From Amorphochlora amoebiformis (taxonomy: Eukaryota > Cercozoa > Chlorarachniophyceae), in the NCBI GenBank assembly GCA_054601695.1, contig BAAHQB010000277.1, positions 62,001 to 126,000 on the forward strand: a stretch of 64,000 bases of DNA. Direction: 5' to 3'. The first letter of the stretch is position 1. Each line of letters starts with the position of its first letter. The notes under the pieces are model-generated. The model saw only the letters and a program-made list of their open reading frames with translations. It searched no databases and was not told the DNA's origin. A program made the translations under genes and the position numbers. Shown here piece by piece: positions 1 to 62,617 of this stretch.

Positions 1-78
<78 letters not shown>
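1..78. repeat. (AT)n microsatellite, typical of the whole window
   Basis: Pure alternating AT. Tracts of this kind, 20 to over 200 bp, occur throughout 1-15500, 17870-18010, 19960-36300, 38940-49900 and 50400-63980. They are inside introns and in intergenic spacers but never inside a supported exon. Longest near-pure runs include 5036-5126, 7500-7610, 43880-44015 and 53070-53280. They produce the false Tyr-Ile reading frames. Confidence 0.95.
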
Positions 79-86
<8 letters not shown>

Positions 87-93
87 ACAAAAG

Positions 94-15526
<15,433 letters not shown>

Positions 15527-16175
15527 CAATAGCAAACCCATCGTCAACATACTACTAAATCAGAAAGACATGCCAACACCCACCCCCCAAGACTCTTTCT
15601 TCCAACTCTCCCCTCTATCTCTCTCCCTTTGCTCTCTCACACACTCGGGCTCAGATCGAAGCCTCGCACTCTCTCTCTTCTCTCCATTAATCCTGTCGAC
15701 ACAGACACCGTTAACGTGTCTGGAAGCATCGAGACATCTCAATAGTCAATCATGGGCAATGCTACTCAATAGCTCTTTTTTTTTGTTTTCTTAATAACTT
15801 AATTTTCTCGTCGCATTTTGTTTTTTTTTTTGATTTATTGCATTTTTTTTTTTTTCCTTTTTCCATGCTTTGCTACATTATAATATTTTCTGTGTTTTTC
15901 CAAGTTTATATCCTAATTTTTCCCCTTAATTCTTTGTGTTTTATAGCTTTATAGCTGGTCTGAAATTCAACGAGATATTGATTATCATCAATTTTTTTTT
16001 CGGGTTGAAAGCTAGAATTAGTTCTAGCTAGTGTTATTTTATTTAATTCATGTAGGGACGCAAATCGAGAAGAAATGTGAGTGGCTGTCATTAGGGCTGT
16101 AGTACTCCCAGTGCGACATTTAAGCTTGATGAATGCATTGCTTGCTATGATCAAGGCATAATATTGTGTATATAT

Positions 16176-16211
<36 letters not shown>

Positions 16212-17951
16212 ATATACATATATATATATATACATATACATATTATATATATATGTATATATCTAGATATGTATATATCCACAAAGTCTAGTATAGCATG
16301 TGCATTCCATATGTATGCATGTGGTACTGTCTACAAGTGTGCATATGCATGTGATGAAAACTTGACTTGAAAAGATCGAGAAGACACTGCCTGCGTCTCG
16401 ACTGAGTACGTAAGTTACAACTAGTACAATCTCAGCCATGACTAAGATGGTATATATACTAGATATACGATATATAAATGATGATTTTGAGTTATTAAAG
16501 TGTCCTACAGCATGAAACAAACATTTTATAAGTTACACGAGTGCATTGTCGGTCCTGGTGCGTGTACGTACATGTACGTATTGATATACTGTCTAGACTA
16601 GTATGAAATTATAATATACGTCTAATTTGATTATATATATTGCACAATTGTGTGTACATATGCGTACGCATACGTCTAGTACGTACTAGCGTACATACTT
16701 TTACACCTAGAGTATTCCTAGATTCACGATAAAACTTTACGTAATTATATAACTAGATAGATAACCTCCAATGATATGATGAGCCCACCACCCGTACGGT
16801 ACATCATGATACATTGCTAGCCTGATGATATGAATCATGATACGAACGTCTAGTACGCATACGCGTACGTACGCGTGTACGATCCGCCAGTACATGTGTG
16901 TACACTCAGACTAGCATGATCATGCAATGATCGTGAATCATGCGTAGATACATATACGTACGTATACGTCACATGATCTCGGTGCTAGTATGTACAAGTA
17001 CGTACTATGTATCACAGTAATACTATGCCGACTGTATACTAGTATATGTACTACAATCTTATACGTATAAGTACTAATTACTGACCTAGCTGACTAGACT
17101 GACTAGATCCAGTTAGCAAATATCTAGAATATGTCTCTGACATATATATGATTCAATCATAGGTGCTACTGAGTGGTCGCAGTGCTATGCGTACGTTCGT
17201 ATACATATCAACTAGAGTCTAGAGAGTAATTACTAGAATTAGATTAACTGGTACTGTTTCTAGTTGAATTACGATCTACGGACTACGGTCGAATACACAT
17301 ACTAAATACTAGATATGGTCTAGATGGTATCTATAGCTAGTATAGGTTAGTCGTAACATCTTCTAGATCTAATCTCTAGAAACTAGACTTTGTACTAGTG
17401 ACCTCAGAGGCTCGAATAAATGAATGAATTTAATTGTGCGTAAATAAAAATTACTGTCTCCTCATCGTGCGGCCGGACCGGGCCGGGCCGGGGCTGCTCG
17501 CTAAGACTTGTAATCTGTTCACTAACTTACACAACTTAACTCATGTCGAGATGCAAAAACGGAGGGGATGAGGAACGTTCAAACACACTGAAGGAAAACG
17601 GAAATCTCAGTTGCTGCTGGGGGTTGATGTAAGAGGGGAAAAAAATTTGAGATCAAATGTGAATTTCAAGGAAAGATCAATCTCATTTTCAAGCTTTCTA
17701 TCCTTATTTTTGGTGGAAGTGAGTATGATTGTGCGTGTTGCATCGCTGCGGAAAGCGTCGAATTTTTTTTTTTTTGAACTTTAATTTCGAGAGTGAATAT
17801 TCATGCTTACCTCACGAACAGACCTCGTTCTTCCACGGACCTGAGTTTTACATATTTTTACTCTATATATATATATATATAATATCGTATGTATATATGT
17901 ATACATCATTAATACAGAAGTATATTACGTAGATGTATATATGTACATATG

Positions 17952-18017
<66 letters not shown>

Positions 18018-18361
18018 ATTTACATAGAGGATGAAAGAGGAAAGGATGATAAGAAAAATGTGGAAGAGAGATAACGAGGGATCTAACAAGACGGTTAGAA
18101 GAACAGTAAAGAGGGAGATGCTGCTGGAATGCAACCTGTGAAAAAGCCAACGCCCTCCACTAAGAGCAAAAACTTGTTCAATCCATCCCACGCAAACAGT
18201 ACAGAGCTCACACAAACGACCACAAAGAGAGTTCCCTTAAGTTTTGACGCTCCTCCACTTGAAACCTTTATATGAGAATGAGTTCAATACTTATAACATA
18301 TGATCTCTCAAATTTTCCATTATATATTGCTTTTGTGTTAGGCTAGACTGCTTGAGTATGA
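15527..18361. other. convergent intergenic region, no gene seen
   Basis: 15580-15860 is C/T-rich and then poly-T, likely PPKL 3' UTR. 16150-16270 and 17865-18010 are AT tracts. 16540-17430 is unique DNA dense in CTAG, GTAC, CATG and TACG palindromic tetramers. A short GGCCGGACCGGGCCGGGCCG block is at 17471-17490. I see no supported coding or RNA gene. Confidence 0.6.
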
Positions 18362-19168
18362 TCAATCTCCCACCTTGCCCTGAGATCGACGGCCGAGACC
18401 AGCATAGTCGTATCGACGTGGAGCGCCAAGATTTTTGTCCGAGATGAGCTCGTACAGTGCGATGAGAAAGAACATAGTTCCGTACTCGAGCGCGAATCGG
18501 GACTCAGGGTTAGAGTAGGCCCAGGTAAGCGGGGAAAGATAATGGGAATTGCCGTTCTCGTACGAGACGTTGTTCAGGTAATCGCACGCCATGAACATGA
18601 GGGTTGTGGAGGTAATGTCGAGGAAGCTCCAGATCGCTAGCCAGAGGGCGCCGCGCGTGCTCGACCCAGCGATGACCAGCAGGATGAGCCCCGTGCGGAA
18701 TGTTAACAATGCAAACGTCCTGTATACCGTATACGCGAGGTCAGAGTTATGGCCGCTCCATGCCGCAACGTGAGTGACGAGTATGTCAAGTGTGAAACTT
18801 AACACGAAGCACACGAGGGCCCAACTCCAGCGATCAACCATGTGCAAAACAATTCCCGCGAGGAAGAAGGTTACAGCTAAGCTCTGGACCGCAAAAGCGT
18901 AGGCAGGGGTACTTTCTCCATCGGTGTGTTCGCCACTTTTTCCGTATGGAGACACCTGTGTCTTTGTCTCCATGAAGGTAGAGGTTTGAATTTCGGTCTT
19001 GGTCGCTTGTGCTTGAAAATTTTTAACTTTGTTCCCATAAGCTAAGTCTAGATTTGGCGTCGCATTCTGTGGTGTCAAAGTTTCGATCTGATTTGTCTCC
19101 CCTTCTTGGTGCTGAAGACCCACACACTGCAGTACAATTGTGGCCAGAGTCAGGCGGGCAAGCACCAT
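18362..19168 (-). CDS. unidentified multi-pass membrane protein, 268 aa
   Basis: I do not recognise this protein. It is a single open frame, ATG at 19168, TGA-free to a stop at 18362, in DNA without AT microsatellite and with mixed codon use, which argues for a real gene. The N-terminus (MVLARLTLATIVLQCVG) looks like a signal peptide. A Thr/Gln/Glu-rich hydrophilic stretch follows to about residue 85. Then come about five hydrophobic segments, near residues 88-110, 113-136, 144-167, 172-196 and 222-242, with a Trp- and Phe-rich character, and a basic tail (APRRYDY, GRRSQGK). No catalytic motif is evident. It is divergent from the TMEM65-like gene with 435 bp between start codons. No intron signal is required. 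Function unknown. Confidence 0.6.
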   Translation of the reverse strand: MVLARLTLATIVLQCVGLQHQEGETNQIETLTPQNATPNLDLAYGNKVKNFQAQATKTEIQTSTFMETKTQVSPYGKSGEHTDGESTPAYAFAVQSLAVTFFLAGIVLHMVDRWSWALVCFVLSFTLDILVTHVAAWSGHNSDLAYTVYRTFALLTFRTGLILLVIAGSSTRGALWLAIWSFLDITSTTLMFMACDYLNNVSYENGNSHYLSPLTWAYSNPESRFALEYGTMFFLIALYELISDKNLGAPRRYDYAGLGRRSQGKVGD

Positions 19169-19603
19169 AACACCCAGCAGCCGCTCCCTGAAGCCTCTGT
19201 CCGTGTTTCAGGAAGCAAGAATGTTATCTTATTAGGTGATTTGTGCTAATGGCAGACGTCTCGTATTATTGAAGATTTGGTTCGGGTTTTGGGTCGTTTC
19301 ATAACGATCTTCCCATATACCATAGTAAATTTGTTGACATTTTAACACATATTAATATAATCTTTAAGATTGTAGCATAATAATATTATAATTTATGAAT
19401 CTATGAATCAGACTATGATGATGCCATTAATTACCCCCAACCTGAACCGAAACGGAATGAGCTTTGCAGCAGCACATGTGACATGCCTTAGTGACAGGAG
19501 TGTCACAAACAGCTCGGAATCCAGGTATCAACATATCTTTGTTCCGATATCTAAGAATCATCATCTGGATATCCAGCGAGTGACAGAACCCTGAATCACT
19601 CAA
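19169..19603. promoter_or_regulatory. shared promoter region between the membrane-protein and TMEM65 genes
   Basis: These 435 bp separate two divergent start codons. There is no (AT)n tract here, although both flanking transcription units or their surroundings are full of them. The centre, about 19330-19400, is A/T-rich without a repeat. I see no diagnostic promoter motif; the call rests on position. Confidence 0.55.
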
Positions 19604-35002
<15,399 letters not shown>

Positions 35003-35009
35003 GGACCAA

Positions 35010-35035
35010 CACGTGACCTCACGTGAGGTCACGTG
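35010..35035. promoter_or_regulatory. perfect 26-bp palindrome of CACGTG motifs just after the TMEM65 stop codon
   Basis: Beginning 8 bases after the TAG, CACGTGACCT, CACGTG and AGGTCACGTG read identically on both strands. Three CACGTG cores are nested in it. As RNA it would form a strong stem at the start of the 3' UTR; as DNA it is a triple E-box/G-box type site. Related but imperfect GTCACGCGAC and ACACGTGT motifs continue to about 35130. Confidence 0.6.
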
Positions 35036-36619
<1,584 letters not shown>

Positions 36620-37154
36620 TCAAGCCTTGCGTGGTTCTGTGCCGGTGTGGGGGTCCATGGAGCCTTCCGGGGTGTCGTAGTAAGGACCCTTCCACTCATC
36701 CGGGACAGTCCAGTCAACAGCAGCGTTCGTATCCTCCTCCCATGGCTTCCACACTACGAAATTTATAAAAAAAAAAGGTGAGCTGTTAAACAGTTTAAGT
36801 CCTGGGCAGATTTGCACCTTGCATCATCTCCAAGACTTTCAATTCATGCTCGGACTCGTCAATAAGCTCCTCTATCTCCCCAGCTGCAATGGCATCCTCA
36901 ATGGCCTCTACAGTGTCGTTCTCTTCGCACATCTTAAGTCTGTGCGCTGCAAACCTAGTAATCTGGTCTCCGTACTCCGCTTCGCTGGGCAGCTTATCAG
37001 CCTCTTCGATAGTTTTCTGCAGCAGAGCCATGTAGACTTCCTTAGCGTTCTCAATCGCGGGGAGCCCCGTGATCCCTGTTTCTACTTTGCTCGACGAGAA
37101 CGAGCGAAGAGGCGCGCGTATCAGCCTGAGCCTGCGAAGCCCCTTGAGCATCAT
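36620..37154 (-). CDS. NDUFA5: NADH:ubiquinone oxidoreductase subunit NDUFA5 (B13)
   Basis: Accessory subunit of the peripheral arm of mitochondrial complex I. Two exons on the minus strand, 37154-36818 and 36753-36620, with a 64-nt GT-AG intron; total 156 aa ending in TGA. The N-terminus (MMLKGLRRLRLIRAPLRSFS) is basic and Ser-rich, like a presequence. The family core follows: TGITGLPAIENAKEVY, then the helical segment with ESEHELKVLEMMQ, then the WKPWE box at the start of exon 2. Human NDUFA5 is about 116 aa. This one has an N-terminal leader and a C-terminal hydrophilic extension (EWKGPYYDTPEG) of the kind seen in plant B13. Its compact structure contrasts with the exploded neighbours. It is head-to-head with the ARF gene, 77 bp between start codons. 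Confidence 0.94.
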
Positions 37155-37231
37155 AGCGACTAATTATTCGGTAACGAAAATAATTTTACGCCAATTCAAC
37201 TCGCCGTAGCGCGTGGGGTCTTACGTCACGA
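37155..37231. promoter_or_regulatory. 77-bp bidirectional promoter between NDUFA5 and the ARF gene
   Basis: Only 77 bp lie between the two ATG codons, so both 5' UTRs and core promoters must be very short or overlap the partner. The segment contains TTACG/ACGTCACG-type motifs near 37221-37230 (TTACGTCACG, resembling a CRE/bZIP site). Function is inferred. Confidence 0.6.
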
Positions 37232-38102
37232 ATGGGCTCCTGGGTAGGTTTAGGACCCATGGGGGCCCTCCCCTCTAATATGCTTACCTACTCAAATCGT
37301 GTAAATCCCTTCATACATTCGCAAGTCCTTCCACCCTACACGCTGAGAGCGACGTAGTCTGAAACCTTGTTTTTGAGAGGCGCTCACTGTAATTGGTGAT
37401 TCAGTTTTCGAGGCTTTTTGGCGCTGCGTTTGGATCTCAGCAGCTTAGAGTCCTCCTTCTTGGGCTAGATAATGCGGGGAAGACCACCACCCTCCTGCAG
37501 ATGATTGGGAAGCAAGGAGAGACTGTTCCTACCATCGGCTTCAGCGTGGAGAAGGTTGAGAATTGGCAGTTTATCAACCATCTAGAACCCCCAAGCTTAT
37601 CCCTTATCATATTTTCTAACCAAACAAGGTCAAGTTTGAAAATCTGGAGTTCGTCGTTTGGGACGTAGCAGGGCAAGAGAGGTTGAGGCCTTTCTGGAGA
37701 CACTACTACAGGGGGACCTCTGGAGTTATCTTTATTATCGATTCTACCGACAAAGACCGCATGTCAGTTGCTAAGAAGGAGCTCCATGGCATTTTGAGGT
37801 GATGATAGCAATCATAATTTCTTTTTTGAATACGAAACCTAACCAAGAGCCAATGCCTGTACGTGCACAGGGAGGAGGAGCTCAAGTATGCCACCCTTCT
37901 GATTCTCGCGAATAAGATGGATCTCAAGGGCGCCATGAGCGTCGAGGAGGTGGCCAAGCACTTAGAGCTGGCCTCGATCACGACCAAAACGAATAAGATT
38001 TTCGCCACCGTCGCCAAAACCGGGAAGGGCCTCCCTGAGGCTATGACCTGGCTGTCGCAGAATATGAAGCCTGTGACTGCACAAGCAGAAGCGAAACGTT
38101 AA
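37232..38102 (+). CDS. ARF/ARL-family small GTPase, 187 aa
   Basis: Membrane-traffic GTPase of the ARF family. Exons: 37232-37243, 37405-37554, 37629-37798, 37871-38102 (TAA); introns 161, 74 and 72 nt; 564 nt. The 12-nt first exon encodes MGSW, giving an N-myristoylatable Gly2. The next exon opens with FSRLFGAAFG, the amphipathic helix. An in-frame TTG at 37393 lies inside the intron and is not the start. The P-loop GLDNAGKT is at 24-31, exactly as in ARF1. Switch I has VPTIGF, switch II WDVAGQ, and the base-recognition loop NKMD. Two departures from ARF1: DVAGQ instead of DVGGQ, and NKMD instead of NKQD. The length (187 versus about 181) is normal. I cannot assign it to a particular ARF or ARL class. 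Confidence 0.94.
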
Positions 38103-38618
38103 ATAGAAAATGTTCATGACGGCGCCCGAGAGAATGTACGGTACGTATAACAGCAGTGTCGGTGCGCAGGCACTAGCTGTTGAGCTGACTTAATAACGGC
38201 GCCTCTCAGTAGCTGCCAATCCTTTCACACAATTCACCAGCGTCATCACAGCATCACTCAGTGTCAATCCGTTGGATATATCTATCATCTTTTGTTAAAG
38301 AGCGTATAGTTTACATACAGACATAGCTTACGGCATGCTCAACTATATTGAATTCAATGGTATTAGATATACTAGATCTAGTAGATATATGCAATGAAAA
38401 TCATCATTGGCACCGCACTTTGTAAACCCTAGCCGATATACTAATATATATATCTATATATACTAGATATAGCCTAGATAGCTACGATATCTATCAATAA
38501 CTTGCAAGTTGTTCTATTCATATTTACTGACCTTCGAATTCAATCATATCGATCTACATAAATTTAAGTTGGGACGCTCGCGATATCATCGGACAATTAC
38601 AGTTAACTAGGTTAATCG
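38103..38618. other. convergent spacer between the ARF and PhyH genes, no gene seen
   Basis: Unique AT-rich DNA, with many CTAG-containing palindromes (TACTAGATCTAGTAG near 38371) and no microsatellite until 38750. It presumably holds both 3' UTRs. Confidence 0.6.
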
Positions 38619-48830
<10,212 letters not shown>

Positions 48831-49042
48831 TTTCGCGCCAATGCCAGGGGTTTCCAGATATTCCCGGGGATTCCCGGGGATTCTGATTAAGAGTACCGGG
48901 AAATCGGCGGGGATCTCGTTTATTCCCGGAGAACTTCATGGAGACAATCCCCATAGTATCTCTGATTCAGAGAATGGGGTCAACGTGTCGACCGGGTTTG
49001 GCGCGAGCGAGCAATCGAAGGGTATCGGATGAGATACGGACG
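48831..49042. promoter_or_regulatory. shared promoter region between the PhyH and Nudix genes
   Basis: These 212 bp separate divergent starts. The segment is GC-richer than its surroundings and has short tandem TTCCCGGGGA-type copies near 48865-48885. No (AT)n is present. Confidence 0.5.
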
Positions 49043-57666
<8,624 letters not shown>

Positions 57667-58059
57667 AGAATTCGACCCGCCCACACAGCATAATGACTCG
57701 AATAGGCCTATATACTAGTATCATATCCGTTATCGAACAATTGCATCTTAAATTATGAAATCTGTGACAGTTCTGAGTATCAGTGCAACCATTAATTACT
57801 GTTTTAAAAACACGTATTCCTGTCATTGATGACTGTTGTTGTACACAGTATAGACTAGATTTAATTCACAATGCAGATCTAGTGATACACTAGATTCATG
57901 TCACAATGATTCCGTTCGAGTCATAAAAGCCTATGATGGTCTAAGTGGTGTTCACCGTACATATTATTAATTATCCCGTAGACTTGTCTAGCTAGTACTA
58001 AATGTTCACATTCTTACATGTATAGTACATCATGAGAAAAGCGCCGGATCACTCCAATG

Positions 58060-58091
<32 letters not shown>

Positions 58092-58373
58092 TTTTTATAT
58101 ATATCTAGTATATGTATATATATATATATATATAATATTATATGGTATATGTGGCTGAGTTCCAGATCTCTGCTTGGTCTAGTTGGTGTAAATTTCTACC
58201 AGCTATAAACCAGTACCACTTGATAACTTACATCTTGTCATGTACTTGAATACATAATTGTATTTTCAATTGTGTTACCGTACTGATTGTTCATATAATA
58301 TTATATATCTATAATACTATATAATATTATAATATTATATATATATATATATATAGTTATTAGATACTATGAT

Positions 58374-58414
<41 letters not shown>

Positions 58415-58564
58415 GTATATATATATAGTTATTACAGACACATACAAATTATACATATGTACATGTAAGTGTCTTATATACTATTATAGTTATATGAATA
58501 CACACAGTGTACAGTTATATAATCATCGGATATACTATATATACATGTATTATGTACATAATAT

Positions 58565-58657
<93 letters not shown>

Positions 58658-58711
58658 ATATATATATACATACATGTGCGTGTGTGTGTGGGTACACATA
58701 CACACATACAT

Positions 58712-58746
<35 letters not shown>

Positions 58747-58846
58747 CATACAATATATTATGCAATGGTAAATCACATCTTTCTTACGCGTAAATATCGA
58801 TATAGCACAGAAGCCAGCCACACCTATTCTTCTTGCAGATCTCAGA
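57667..58846. other. intergenic region 3' of the Nudix gene, no gene seen
   Basis: 57667-58050 is unique DNA rich in CTAG and GTAC palindromes. 58055-58430 and 58560-58750 hold AT tracts with ATAATATTATA palindromes. No supported gene. Confidence 0.55.
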
Positions 58847-59124
58847 TTCTTTTGATCGTACTACCCTGGCCAACGGGAGTCGTTCTGCAGGTTTTGACGG
58901 GGATGGGATGCTCCACGGCGTACGGCCTGCGGCTCAGCGGGACGCAGGTGTCGTTCGCAGCGGTACGTGGGAACGGAACGCCGCGCCGTGCAGTGCGAAT
59001 CGGATTCGGCGAGACCTTCGCAGCCTCTGTCGGCAATTCCGAATTTCGGGAGTTGGTGGATTTTAGGCAGTTTCACGTAATTGGAAAAATAAGGGAAAGA
59101 ACTTTATTGGGTGAAAATAGGTAA
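58847..59124 (+). other. GC-rich open stretch upstream of the FEA1-like gene; possible exon or 5' regulatory region
   Basis: This segment is GC-rich and free of AT microsatellite, unlike its left flank. An AG at 58845-58846 precedes an open frame with a hydrophobic start ([17 protein letters not shown]) that runs to a TAG at 59122-59124. It could be the last exon of an unseen gene, or 5' flank and promoter of the FEA1-like gene 200 bp downstream. I recognise no homologue and cannot find upstream exons, so I do not call a gene. Confidence 0.25.
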
Positions 59125-59322
59125 AATTTAAAAAAATTTAAAATCGAGAAAAAGAGAATCCAATCCACGCACTTGTCCACCGGGTGGTCAAATCATCCAC
59201 CAACCACCCCACCTGAAATCCGCGACACCATGCCCAGAAAACACCGTACTGGGGTGGTCATCCCGTGCTATTCTTGACGATCACTTCTCAAACCTCACGC
59301 TACTACATCCAGCTCAATAAGA

Positions 59323-60699
59323 ATGCTGTCCCTAGGTCTCGTGCTTTTGTCCAGCAACGTCCACGCAAGCTTCGACCCCATCACGGGCTACGCTCCCAAC
59401 ACCGACGTCGTGCAGCACAGCCGCATTGATCTTGACCAGGCTGCCATGGAGACTGCACTCGGTATGAAACCAGTTCCAGAACGCCCGCTCTGGTGCATGA
59501 AATGTAGCACCCGCTTACTTGCTGTTATGTTTTTGTCTGCAGCGGCTAATGACTTCGAACGGGCCTACGCCTGGTATAAGGGTGGTGGCAACTCCTTAAA
59601 GTCACCGGGCACCGTCAACGAGAAAGCCCGCACTATCAAGGGATTCTCCACTGATGCCGGAGCTAAGATGAATGGACGCCGTTGGTTTGAGCTCTATAAG
59701 AACTACTGGGGCCGCCCTGACTATGCCGACGCCTTCACCACGGCGGGATGCAATGGCACGGATCAGTTTGCTACGGCCGACCCTGCTGGTCGCAGGGAAT
59801 TCTGCAAAAAAGGCTCTGCTTACCAGAACGTGTGGATGTACGTCATCTGGGAGATGACTGACGCCGTTGAGGACTGCCAGCGTCGTCAACTTGACGCGAA
59901 TGGTGACGCTGCCCACGCTTGGGACGAGGCCGTGGCCTTCTACTCTGGATCGCTGGAAGGAGCCACTGGTGCTGGGTCCGGAAAGCTGCTCTACGCCCTC
60001 GCCGAAAAACGCTGCGCTAATTTCGGTACGTGTAACACCGATGGAAGCGCTCCCATAAACGACGCCATCATTCAGCTTTTTAAGGAAGGCCAGGACGCCC
60101 TCATCGCTGGCAAGTGCCAGGCCGTCGTGGACATCCGAGACCGCATCGTAGCTAAGATGACTGTGCCGTTGGTGCAGGGAACGATCCGTTATGCCTACCG
60201 TTCTGACCCCAACGGACTCAATCGTGGCACCAAAGATCGTGCTGAGGGCTGGGCTTTCGCAGCCGCCATTCTCCCCCAAGTCCAAGCATGCAGCCAGAGG
60301 GCTGGTGACGAGGTCAGGGAAAACATGTTCTGGAACGCCACGACTGCTGTAGTCGACGGTGCTGCTTATGTTAAGAAGCAGCTCGAAGACGTATATGTGT
60401 GCATGGGTATCACGTGCGAGGAGGTGGGCGGTTTACGCAACAACGCCGACACTGATTATATTACTGGACTCGAGCCGTGTGTGACTAGCAGCCGAGGTTC
60501 CGATTCCGACGACGAACTCGACGAGGGTGGGATTGCCGGCGTTGTCATCGCCATCGTTGTCGTTGTGCTCCTTTTTGGCGCAGCTCTCTACTTCTGCGGC
60601 CGAAGCAATGGAAGGAAGTATGCCATTATGGAGAAGAAAGGCACAGATCTTGGCACAGAATCCGTCGTCACGGCAGAACAAAAAGGTTCGGCCGTTTAG
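59323..60699 (+). CDS. FEA1: FEA1/H43/ISIP2A-like surface protein (phytotransferrin type)
   Basis: Cell-surface or periplasmic protein of the family containing Chlamydomonas H43/FEA1 and diatom ISIP2A, induced by low iron or high CO2 and involved in Fe(III) capture. The whole interval is open, but it should be read as join(59323-59461, 59543-60699), 431 aa. An 81-nt GT-AG intron (59462-59542) has no stop and a length divisible by three. Removing it restores the family spacing from DLDQAAMETAL to ANDFERAYAWYKGGGNS. The N-terminus (MLSLGLVLLSSNVHA) is a signal peptide. Family motifs are FDPITGYAPNTDVVQHSRID, AVAFYSGSLEGATGAGSGK, LLYALAEKRCANFGTC and VPLVQGTIRYAYRSD. A single C-terminal membrane helix (about 376-398, GIAGVVIAIVVVVLLFG) and a 33-residue cytoplasmic tail match the ISIP2A layout rather than soluble H43. 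Confidence 0.87.
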   Translation: MLSLGLVLLSSNVHASFDPITGYAPNTDVVQHSRIDLDQAAMETALGMKPVPERPLWCMKCSTRLLAVMFLSAAANDFERAYAWYKGGGNSLKSPGTVNEKARTIKGFSTDAGAKMNGRRWFELYKNYWGRPDYADAFTTAGCNGTDQFATADPAGRREFCKKGSAYQNVWMYVIWEMTDAVEDCQRRQLDANGDAAHAWDEAVAFYSGSLEGATGAGSGKLLYALAEKRCANFGTCNTDGSAPINDAIIQLFKEGQDALIAGKCQAVVDIRDRIVAKMTVPLVQGTIRYAYRSDPNGLNRGTKDRAEGWAFAAAILPQVQACSQRAGDEVRENMFWNATTAVVDGAAYVKKQLEDVYVCMGITCEEVGGLRNNADTDYITGLEPCVTSSRGSDSDDELDEGGIAGVVIAIVVVVLLFGAALYFCGRSNGRKYAIMEKKGTDLGTESVVTAEQKGSAV

Positions 60700-62012
<1,313 letters not shown>

Positions 62013-62586
62013 CTATTTGTTCCCTTTCGTCTTCTGAGGCTTCGAAGAGAGATGCACATCAAGCACGTCCGAGTACGACTCTTGAAGCTGATACGACTTG
62101 AGCTCGCTGCTTGACCCGCTTGAGCTCGTGTCATCGCTGAAAACAAGAACAATCTCAGCATCAGCTTTGAACAAGCTCTCGAGAGCTCTCGAGAGCCCTC
62201 GAGAGCTCTCGAGAGAGCCCCTCGAGAGTCCCGTGGGGTCTCGAGAGTGGGAAAAAAGACACATGATTAAATTACCTAAATCGAATCTTGGTGCGGCGAC
62301 GCAGTTCTCTGACCTCTTCTTGTTCTTCTCCATTCGCGTGCTCATCGCGGTTTGCGGGCAGACGTGGGCGAGAGAGCGCATGCTTTAGAGCGTGTTTTGC
62401 GTCGAGGTCGCCGTGGTCTAGGTATCCGGCCACGTGGATGGGAAGGTGGGCCTATATTTGCAGATGGATATGTATGTATATGTGTATGTATGTGTGGATG
62501 AATGTGTGTATGTATATGTGTATGTGTATATATTTTATTATATGTATATGTATATATGTATATATATATATATATAATATGTGTAT

Positions 62587-62617
<31 letters not shown>

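Noticed and set aside
59602-60285. 227-aa minus-strand frame inside the FEA1-like gene
   Set aside because: Antisense shadow of a GC-rich coding region; no recognisable similarity.
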